From positions 62,001 through 126,000 of the forward strand of contig NZ_PNEO01000007.1 of NCBI RefSeq assembly GCF_002870125.1: a DNA stretch of 64,000 nucleotides, given 5' to 3'. The position numbers and the translations under genes were made by a program. This document shows, one piece after another, positions 57,485-64,000 of the stretch. The stretch is from Burkholderia sp. WAC0059 (GTDB lineage: Bacteria; Pseudomonadota; Gammaproteobacteria; Burkholderiales; Burkholderiaceae). Positions within the stretch are counted from its first letter, which is position 1. Each line of letters opens with the position of its first letter. The notes below the pieces were generated by a model that worked only from the letters and a program-made list of their open reading frames with translations, was not told where the DNA came from and did not search any database.

Positions 57485-58882
57485 TCATATGCGCCGCCAC
57501 TCGGTCAATCCGCCCGGTTTGTCCTCCAGCGCCACGCCGGCCTCGAGCAATCCGGCCCGAATCCGGTCCGCCTCGGCGTACTGCTTCGCCTCCTTGGCGG
57601 CCTTGCGCGCGGCGATCTTCGCCTCGATCGCGGCGGCATCGAGCGCGTCGGCCTGCGCCGCGCCGGCGGCTTGCTGCCGGAACGCGCGCGGCTCGCGGCC
57701 CAGCAGGCCGATCACGCGCGCGAGACGCTGCAGTTGCCGCGCGAGCGCGGGGTCGCGCGTGCGGTTCACTTCGCCGGCGAGATCGAACAGCACGGCGACC
57801 GCGACGGGCGTGTTGAAGTCGTCGTTCATCGCCGCCCGGAAACGCTGCGCATGCGCCTCGCTCCAGTCGAGCTCGCCCGCGTCGGGCGTCACGTCCTTGA
57901 GCGCCGTGTAGAGGCGCGTAAGCGCGTTGCGCGCGTCGTCGATGTGCACGTCGCTGTAGTTGAGCGGCGAACGGTAATGCGCGCGCGCGATGAAGAACCG
58001 CACCACTTCGGCATCGTAACGCGCGAGCACCTCGCGGATCGTGAAGAAGTTGCCGAGCGACTTCGACATCTTCTCGTTGTCGATCTGCACGTAGCCGTTG
58101 TGCATCCAGTAATTCACAAACGTTTTCCCGCTCGCCCCTTCGCTTTGCGCGATCTCGTTCTCGTGGTGCGGGAATTGCAGGTCCTGGCCGCCGCCGTGAA
58201 TGTCGAACTGCTCGCCGAGCAGCGCGCAGCTCATCGCCGAACATTCGATGTGCCAGCCCGGACGGCCGCGTCCGTACTGCGAGTCCCAACCCGTGTCGGC
58301 GGGCTCGTCCGGCTTCGCCCGCTTCCAGAGCGCGAAGTCGAGCGGATCTTCCTTCGCGTCGTTCGCGGCCACGCGCTCGCCCGCGCGCAGGTCCCCGATC
58401 GACTTGCCCGAAAGCCGGCCGTAGCTCGCGAACTTGCGCACCGCGTAGTTCACGTCGCCGTCCGCGCCCCGATAGGCGTAACCGTTCGCTTCCAGCCGGC
58501 CGATCATGTCGAGCATCCGCGGAATGAATTCGGTGGCGCGCGGCTCGTGGTCCGGACGCTCGACGCCGAGCGCGTCCGCGTCCGCGTGCAGCGCCGCGAT
58601 GAAGCGGTCAGTCAGCGCGCGGATCGTCTCGCCGTTCTCGACGGCGCGACGGATGATCTTGTCGTCGATGTCGGTGATGTTGCGTACGTAAGTCACTTCG
58701 TAGCCGAGCGTGCGCAGCCAGCGCTGCACGATGTCGAACACCACCATCACGCGCGCATGCCCGACATGACAATAGTCGTACACCGTCATGCCGCAGACGT
58801 ACATCCGGACGACGCCGGATTGCAACGGCACGAAAGCTTGCTTGTCACGCGCGAGCGTGTTGTAGATACGCAGTGATTCCAT
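57485..58882 (-). CDS. cysS: Cysteinyl-tRNA synthetase
   Basis: Charges tRNA-Cys. A 465-residue class I synthetase. The Cys-ligand zinc region starts at [18 protein letters not shown], where HVGH is the HIGH motif. CSAMS...[18 protein letters not shown] supplies the other zinc ligands, and KMSKSLGN is the second class I signature. The C-terminal anticodon-binding helices end in LTEWRRI. The ATG at 58882 gives the standard start [10 protein letters not shown]. Confidence 0.97.
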   Translation of the reverse strand: MESLRIYNTLARDKQAFVPLQSGVVRMYVCGMTVYDYCHVGHARVMVVFDIVQRWLRTLGYEVTYVRNITDIDDKIIRRAVENGETIRALTDRFIAALHADADALGVERPDHEPRATEFIPRMLDMIGRLEANGYAYRGADGDVNYAVRKFASYGRLSGKSIGDLRAGERVAANDAKEDPLDFALWKRAKPDEPADTGWDSQYGRGRPGWHIECSAMSCALLGEQFDIHGGGQDLQFPHHENEIAQSEGASGKTFVNYWMHNGYVQIDNEKMSKSLGNFFTIREVLARYDAEVVRFFIARAHYRSPLNYSDVHIDDARNALTRLYTALKDVTPDAGELDWSEAHAQRFRAAMNDDFNTPVAVAVLFDLAGEVNRTRDPALARQLQRLARVIGLLGREPRAFRQQAAGAAQADALDAAAIEAKIAARKAAKEAKQYAEADRIRAGLLEAGVALEDKPGGLTEWRRI

Positions 58883-59100
58883 AGAGAAGACGAGGCTACG
58901 TAGGCCGCGGGCGATCCGCGTGGCGTTGCCGGTGTGCCGGGACGAACGGCGCCGCCCCTCAAGCCGGCACGCATTGGGCGCTTCGGTCTGCGATCGGGAC
59001 GAAAGACGGCTACGGGTGGCGAAAGACAGTCTGCGGTTCGACGAAAACGCGCAGACCTTTTGTTAGAATGGGTCGGAGTATAACACCGCGACCCTACCCT

Positions 59101-59808
59101 ATGAAACCTACCAGCGGCCGTGCGCCTCGCGTGGCGACCCTTGCCGCAACGGCGCTCGCCTGTGTCGCGTTCACGCTCGGCACCCCTTGCGTTTCCCTCG
59201 CGGCTCCCCCCGCCGTCGCCGACAACACGCCCGACGCCGATGCCGCGATCGGGCAGCACGACTGGGCGCGCGCGCTCACCGAACTCGATGCGCGCATCGC
59301 GTCGAACCCGCGCGACGTGCAGGCCCGCTTCAAGCGCGCGACCGTGCTCGCGCGACTCGGTCGCGACAACGAGGCCATCACGGCGTTCACCGAACTCACG
59401 CAGCTCTACCCCGAACTGCCCGAGCCGTACAACAATCTCGCGGCGCTCTACGCGAAGCAGGGTCGCTACGACGACGCGCGCGTCGCGCTCGAGACGGCCG
59501 TGAAGGCCAACCCCTCGTACGGCCTCGCCTACGAAAATCTGGGCGACCTCTACCTGCATCTCGCGGACGCCTCGTACCGCCGCGCCGCCTCGCTCGGCCA
59601 GGTCGGCGCCGGCACGCGCCAGCGCCTCGCCGACCTGCAGAAGATCGTCGCGCCCGCCGCCTCCGCGCCGAAGGCCGAGGCGCCGGTCGCCGCGGCCTCG
59701 ACCACGGCCCCGCTCAACCGCTCGATCGACAACCCGTCGATCCAGTTCGGCGGACCGACCGGCTCGCTCGCCATGCCGCCCTACATGGCGCCGTCGCCCA
59801 CGCACTAG
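59101..59808 (+). CDS. Exported TPR-repeat protein
   Basis: A 235-residue protein. Residues 1-35 look like a signal peptide (ATALACVAFTLGTPCVSLAAPP). About three to four TPR units follow (WARALTELDARIASNP, NEAITAFTELTQLYP, GRYDDARVALETAVKANP). The tail is Pro/Ala-rich and unstructured. It is a likely periplasmic scaffold. The ATG at 59101 is chosen over an upstream start because it opens the signal peptide. It lies just before two peptidyl-prolyl isomerases and is divergent from cysS, an arrangement I recall from other Burkholderia. Confidence 0.82.
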   Translation: MKPTSGRAPRVATLAATALACVAFTLGTPCVSLAAPPAVADNTPDADAAIGQHDWARALTELDARIASNPRDVQARFKRATVLARLGRDNEAITAFTELTQLYPELPEPYNNLAALYAKQGRYDDARVALETAVKANPSYGLAYENLGDLYLHLADASYRRAASLGQVGAGTRQRLADLQKIVAPAASAPKAEAPVAAASTTAPLNRSIDNPSIQFGGPTGSLAMPPYMAPSPTH

Positions 59809-59871
59809 ACGCCCGACGCGGGCCACCTTCCCGTATTCGCTTTTTTTACCCGCTCTTCTTCGAGGACTCTC

Positions 59872-60456
59872 ATGAAATGGTTGATGTTGGCGCTCGGCAG
59901 CGCCGCCCTGATCGCGGCCGCGCCCGCCGCCTTCGCGCAAACCGCGCAGTCCGGCGCGGACCCGGTCGTGCTGCTGCACACGAGCGACGGCGACATCCGC
60001 GTCGAACTCGATCCGCAGCACGCGCCCAAGACCGTCGCGAACTTTCTCCAGTACGTTCGCGCCGGGCAGTACACCGGCACGATTTTTCACCGCGTGATTC
60101 CCGGCTTCATGATCCAGGGCGGCGGCTTCACGACGAGCTACGACGAGAAGCCGACGCGCGCGCCGATTCCGCTCGAAAGCCGCAACGGCCTGAAGAACGC
60201 CGTGGGCACGATCGCGATGGCACGCACGAGCGACCCGAACTCGGCGACGGCGCAGTTCTTCATCAACACCGTCGACAACCCCGGGCTCGACTATCCGAAT
60301 CCCGACGGCAACGGCTATGCCGTGTTCGGCAAGGTCGTCTCGGGCATGGACGTCGTGCGGAAGATCGAATCGACGCCCACCACCACGCGCGGCGCGATGG
60401 CCGACGTGCCGCAGACGCCCATCGTGATCGAATCGGCCACGATCGTCAGCCAGTAA
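59872..60456 (+). CDS. ppiA: Periplasmic peptidyl-prolyl cis-trans isomerase (cyclophilin)
   Basis: Speeds proline isomerisation of envelope proteins. 194 residues. The signal peptide ends AAPAAFAQ (about residue 23), followed by the cyclophilin core with the active Arg in [15 protein letters not shown], then [13 protein letters not shown] and YAVFGKVVSGMDVV. Its paralogue ppiB lies 72 bp downstream without a signal peptide. Confidence 0.94.
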   Translation: MKWLMLALGSAALIAAAPAAFAQTAQSGADPVVLLHTSDGDIRVELDPQHAPKTVANFLQYVRAGQYTGTIFHRVIPGFMIQGGGFTTSYDEKPTRAPIPLESRNGLKNAVGTIAMARTSDPNSATAQFFINTVDNPGLDYPNPDGNGYAVFGKVVSGMDVVRKIESTPTTTRGAMADVPQTPIVIESATIVSQ

Positions 60457-60528
60457 ATCGCGCGGGCGGGCACGGGCGCTGCTCGCGCGCAGCCATTCAT
60501 TCACCCTGCTTCCATAAAGGATTCCATC

Positions 60529-61023
60529 ATGGTCGAACTGCATACGAATCACGGCGTCATCAAGCTCGAGCTCGACGCCGAAAAGGCCCCCAAAACGGTC
60601 GAGAACTTCCTGAACTACGTGAAGAAAGGCCACTACGACAACACGGTGTTCCATCGCGTGATCGACGGCTTCATGATCCAGGGCGGCGGCTTCGAGCCCG
60701 GCATGAAGCAGAAGCCGACCGACGAGCCCATCGAGAACGAGGCGAACAACGGCCTGAAGAACGTGGAGGGCTCGATCGCGATGGCCCGCACGGGCGACCC
60801 GCACTCGGCGACGGCGCAGTTCTTCATCAACGTGAACGACAACGACTTCCTCAACCACTCGTCGCCGTCGCCGCAGGGCTGGGGCTACGCCGTGTTCGGC
60901 AAGGTCGCCGGGGGCCTCGACGTCGTGAAGAAGATTAAGCAGGTCAAGACCGGCTCGAAGGGCTTCCATCAGGACGTGCCCGTCGACGACGTCGTGATCG
61001 AGAAAGCCGTCGTCGTCGAATAA
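60529..61023 (+). CDS. ppiB: Cytoplasmic peptidyl-prolyl cis-trans isomerase (cyclophilin)
   Basis: 164 residues, with no signal peptide, so it is cytosolic. It has the active Arg in [19 protein letters not shown], then [16 protein letters not shown] and [14 protein letters not shown]. Close similarity to the upstream ppiA shows a tandem duplication with different destinations. lpxH follows 19 bp downstream, so the three genes probably form an operon. Confidence 0.96.
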   Translation: MVELHTNHGVIKLELDAEKAPKTVENFLNYVKKGHYDNTVFHRVIDGFMIQGGGFEPGMKQKPTDEPIENEANNGLKNVEGSIAMARTGDPHSATAQFFINVNDNDFLNHSSPSPQGWGYAVFGKVAGGLDVVKKIKQVKTGSKGFHQDVPVDDVVIEKAVVVE

Positions 61024-61042
61024 GCGACGCGCGCCCGCACCG

Positions 61043-61840
61043 ATGCTGCAGGACAAGGCACTGCGACACACCGCTGCGGGCGTCCCCGGCGAGGGCAAGC
61101 GCCCGCACGCGGCGCGCCCGTTCCTGTTCATCTCGGACCTGCACCTGAACGAGTCGATTCCTCGCACGGTCGAGGCATTCGAGCACTTCGTCCGCGTCAC
61201 GGCCGACCAGGCCGACTCGGTGTTCATCCTCGGCGACCTGTTCGAGTACTGGATCGGCGACGACATGCTCGCCGATCCCTTCGTCGCGCGCATGACGGCG
61301 CTGCTGCGCACGCTCGCCGAGCGCGGCGTCGCGCTCTACGTCATGCACGGCAATCGCGACTTCCTGCTCGGCAAGCGGTTCATGAAGGCCGCGGGCGCGA
61401 TCTGGCTGCCCGACCCCATCGCGATCACGGCGTTCGGCACGCGCATCGCGCTCGCCCACGGCGACGCGCTGTGCACCGACGACCGCGGCTATCAGTTGTT
61501 CCGCCGCTTCGCGCGCGCCCGGCCCATGCAATGGCTCTTTCTCGCCTGGCCGTACCGCTGGCGGCGCGCGCTCGCCGAGCGCATGCGGACCGCCAGCGAA
61601 GCGGGTCGCGCACGCCCGCCGCTACCGCGCTACGACGTGACGGCGAGAGGCGTCGCGGCGCTGTTCCGGCACAGCCGCGCGGCCACGATCATCCACGGAC
61701 ACACGCACCGCCCGGCGCAGCATCTCGAGCCCGGCGGCACGCGCTGGGTCTTGCCCGACTGGGACCTGGACCACGGCGAGGCGCGCGGCGGCTATCTGCG
61801 AATCGATTCGGAAGGGTTCAGGGCCCTGCCGCTCGATTGA
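61043..61840 (+). CDS. lpxH: UDP-2,3-diacylglucosamine diphosphatase
   Basis: Hydrolyses UDP-2,3-diacylglucosamine to lipid X in lipid A synthesis at the inner membrane. The 265-residue calcineurin-like phosphoesterase shows all metal motifs: ISDLHLNE, GDLFEYWIGDD, GNRDFLLG, ALAHGDALC and IHGHTHRP. The ATG at 61043 leaves a 25-residue N-terminal extension compared with short LpxH proteins. It is close behind ppiB on the same strand. Confidence 0.95.
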   Translation: MLQDKALRHTAAGVPGEGKRPHAARPFLFISDLHLNESIPRTVEAFEHFVRVTADQADSVFILGDLFEYWIGDDMLADPFVARMTALLRTLAERGVALYVMHGNRDFLLGKRFMKAAGAIWLPDPIAITAFGTRIALAHGDALCTDDRGYQLFRRFARARPMQWLFLAWPYRWRRALAERMRTASEAGRARPPLPRYDVTARGVAALFRHSRAATIIHGHTHRPAQHLEPGGTRWVLPDWDLDHGEARGGYLRIDSEGFRALPLD

Positions 61841-61876
61841 GGCGCCCCGCCCCACGAAGAACGACGCGCGCGGTCT

Positions 61877-62728
61877 TCAGTCGGACCGCTTCGCGCCGCC
61901 GCCCTTCCCCTTGAGCAGCAGAATGTGCTTCGCGATGCCGCGCACGATGTTGACCTCCTCGTATTCGAGGCCCGAGCGCGCGAAAAGCCGGCGCAAGCGC
62001 GACATCAGTTTTTTCGGATTCGCCGGATCGAGGAATTCGAGGGCGATCAGCGCGTGCTCGAGATGCGCGAACATCCGCTCGACGTCTTCGCTCGCCGCGA
62101 GCGGCGCGCCCGTCGATCCGCCGTCGTCGGGCTGCCCGCCGCCAACCGGGACGGGCATGCCCAGATACGCAAGCCGCAACTCGTAGGACAGCACCTGCAC
62201 GGCCTGCGCGAGATTGAGCGAGCTGTAGACCGGATTGGCCGGAATGTGCGCCAGCGCACTGCAGCGCTCCACGTCGTCGTTCGAGAGCCCCGTGCGTTCG
62301 TTGCCGAACACGAGCGCGACGTCGCCGTGCGGGACCTGCCGGCACGCGTCGACGACCGCCTCGCGCGGCGCGCGCGGCGGCGGCCCGTATTCGCGCGTGC
62401 GCGCCGTCAGCGCGAGCGACCAGCGAACGCCGGCCAGCGCGTCGGCCAGCGTCGGCACGATCTGCGCACTCGCCAGCACGTCGTCCGCGCCGCTCGCCAT
62501 CGCGATCGCCTCCGGATCGTCCTGCACCTGCGCGACGCGCGGCGCGACGAGCACCAACCGCGAGAAGCCCATCGTCTTCAACGCCCGGGCGGCAGCGCCG
62601 ACGTTGCCCGGATGACTGGGTTCGACGAGCACGAAGCGCGTCGACGCGAAGCCGCCGCGCAGCGGCTCGCGCGCAGCGGCAGGGGAAACGGAAACGGCGG
62701 GAACGGCGGAAGCGGCAGGTTCGACCAC
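61877..62728 (-). CDS. trmJ: tRNA (cytidine/uridine-2'-O-)-methyltransferase TrmJ
   Basis: Methylates the ribose at tRNA position 32. The SpoU/SPOUT fold shows FVLVEPSHPGNVGAAARALKTMGFSRLVLV near the start, the knot motifs ALVFGNERTGLSNDDV and HIPANPVYSSLNLAQAVQVLSYELR, and a C-terminal extension typical of TrmJ. I chose the GTG at 62728 (283 residues); the frame is open to an ATG at 62827, but that part is not TrmJ-like. It is divergent from suhB, the usual beta-proteobacterial order. Confidence 0.92.
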   Translation of the reverse strand: MVEPAASAVPAVSVSPAAAREPLRGGFASTRFVLVEPSHPGNVGAAARALKTMGFSRLVLVAPRVAQVQDDPEAIAMASGADDVLASAQIVPTLADALAGVRWSLALTARTREYGPPPRAPREAVVDACRQVPHGDVALVFGNERTGLSNDDVERCSALAHIPANPVYSSLNLAQAVQVLSYELRLAYLGMPVPVGGGQPDDGGSTGAPLAASEDVERMFAHLEHALIALEFLDPANPKKLMSRLRRLFARSGLEYEEVNIVRGIAKHILLLKGKGGGAKRSD

Positions 62729-63047
62729 GGCGAATCTCGATAGACAGCGAAGGAAAACGAGGGGGCAATCCGCTATGGTAGCGCGCCGGCCACCCGCCCC
62801 GCGCGGCGCGGGCGCTCGCGCCTGCAAGGGCTGCCCGGACTCGGGTAAAATGACGCCGTTCGCGCGGCCTGCCCGAGCACGCCGGTTTCGGCGAGCTTAC
62901 GGGGCCGCGCCCTGCTCTTGCCCAATTCGCCTTCCGTGGGCTGGACCGGTGCGCCGACGCACCGCCCAGTCGTCGATCGCGCTTACCGCTTACTGCTGAC
63001 ATGCCCGGCAGGCCGCCCGCGCGGCGCCGGCACAAGGACCCGGACTC

Positions 63048-63845
63048 ATGCATCCCATGCTCAACATCGCTGTCAAGGCCGCCCGCCGCGCCGGACAGAT
63101 CATCAACCGCGCCTCGCTCGACCTCGATCTCGTGCAGGTCTCGAAGAAGCAGCACAACGATTTCGTCACGGAAGTCGACAAGGCTGCGGAAGCCGCCATC
63201 ATCGACGCGCTGAAGACGGCCTACCCCGACCACGCCATCCTCGCCGAGGAATCGGGCCGCTCGGAGAACGAATCCGAATACCAGTGGGTCATCGACCCGC
63301 TCGACGGCACCACGAACTTCATCCACGGCTTCCAGTATTACTGCGTGTCGATCGCGCTCGTTCACAAGGGCATCGTCACGCAGGCCGTCGTCTACGACCC
63401 GACGCGCAACGACCTCTTCACGGCATCGCGCGGCCGCGGCGCGTTCCTGAACGACCGGCGCATCCGCGTCGGCCGGCGCGACCGCCTCGCCGATGGCCTC
63501 ATCGGCACCGGCTTTCCGTTCCGCGAAAAGGACGGCATCGAAAGCTACCAGTCGCTCTTCGCCGAGATGACCAACGCCTGCGCCGGCCTGCGCCGGCCCG
63601 GCGCCGCCGCGCTCGACCTCGCGAACGTCGCCGCGGGCCGCATGGACGGCTTCTTCGAGCAGGGTCTCCATCCGTGGGACGTCGCCGCCGGCGGCCTGCT
63701 CGTCACCGAGGCCGGCGGGCTCGTCGGCAACTACACGGGCGACTCCGACTTCCTCCACGTCGGCGAAATCGTCGCGGGCAACCCGAAGCTCTATGCGCAG
63801 ATGGTGCCGATCCTCACGAAGTACAGCCACGTCAAGCGCGCCTGA
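63048..63845 (+). CDS. suhB: Inositol-1-monophosphatase family protein SuhB
   Basis: A Mg-dependent phosphatase that in enterobacteria also joins Nus-factor complexes for rRNA antitermination. 265 residues: ILAEESG, the metal motif [15 protein letters not shown] and the second motif [17 protein letters not shown] are all intact. The N-terminus [16 protein letters not shown] is the standard one. It is divergent from trmJ, and a strong terminator follows 54 bp downstream. Confidence 0.95.
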   Translation: MHPMLNIAVKAARRAGQIINRASLDLDLVQVSKKQHNDFVTEVDKAAEAAIIDALKTAYPDHAILAEESGRSENESEYQWVIDPLDGTTNFIHGFQYYCVSIALVHKGIVTQAVVYDPTRNDLFTASRGRGAFLNDRRIRVGRRDRLADGLIGTGFPFREKDGIESYQSLFAEMTNACAGLRRPGAAALDLANVAAGRMDGFFEQGLHPWDVAAGGLLVTEAGGLVGNYTGDSDFLHVGEIVAGNPKLYAQMVPILTKYSHVKRA

Positions 63846-63898
63846 ACGCCCCGCCGGGCTCTCGCCCATGGACGCCACGCGATCGTCCCGCCACCGAC

Positions 63899-63921
63899 AA
63901 AGCGGCTTCGGCCGCTTTTTT
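63899..63921 (+). terminator. Terminator of suhB
   Basis: The stem aaagcggc / gccgcttt with a TTCG tetraloop is followed by T residues, a textbook intrinsic terminator. The remaining 79 bases of the window show no feature. Confidence 0.93.
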
Positions 63922-64000
63922 GTTAGTGCGCAGGCCCAGCCGTTCCGGATGGTGCGGATCGCGCGAGTTTCGCGGGTCGAGTGGGTTGCATGCCCGGGGC

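Overview
The window is high-GC beta-proteobacterial DNA, most likely a Burkholderia sensu stricto chromosome. This rests on gene order recalled for the genus (tRNA-Ser(GCT), lysC, tilS, accA, alkA, cysS, the ppi pair, lpxH, trmJ, suhB), the protein sequences and codon use. Species cannot be fixed. A promoter of the HrpB-regulated (hrpII) type suggests a lineage with a type III secretion system.

Left part (0-21.7 kb). A selenocysteine block (tRNA-Sec, selB, divergent selD) is followed by a candidate type III effector gene. This encodes an F-box-like domain and a tandem repeat, and has an exact TTCG-N16-TTCG box with a well-spaced -10. Next are an arsenic operon read leftward (arsR-arsI-arsC-acr3-MFS), a Bcr/CflA drug exporter, a 1447-residue autotransporter with an EAL-domain gene beside it, a small HTH regulator, a PPC/DUF296 protein, and a LysR / MFS / M81 peptidase cluster around a perfect inverted repeat.

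Accessory middle (about 21.7-51.9 kb). Related copies of a tRNA-Ser 3'-end-plus-terminator sequence lie at both edges: a decayed one at 21.7 kb and the live tRNA-Ser(GCT) at 51.8 kb. Between them are a SsuABC/NMT1-type uptake system with a BAAT-like hydrolase, an EmrAB-OprM-type efflux operon under a divergent IclR regulator, two decayed IS3-family elements and gene remnants (MFS, GntR/UTRA, HpaI aldolase, metallopeptidase). There is also a stress and signalling group: two paralogous PAS-LuxR regulators, CsbD, a minimal histidine kinase, a zinc metallopeptidase, a hemerythrin, an AI-2E-family protein, a 24-residue membrane peptide, a membrane protein, a large KatE catalase and a GGDEF protein. 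Several AT-rich gene-poor stretches interrupt the region.

Right part (51.9-64 kb). Compact housekeeping genes: lysC (long leader), tilS, accA, an AlkA-like glycosylase, cysS, a TPR protein, two cyclophilins, lpxH, trmJ and suhB.
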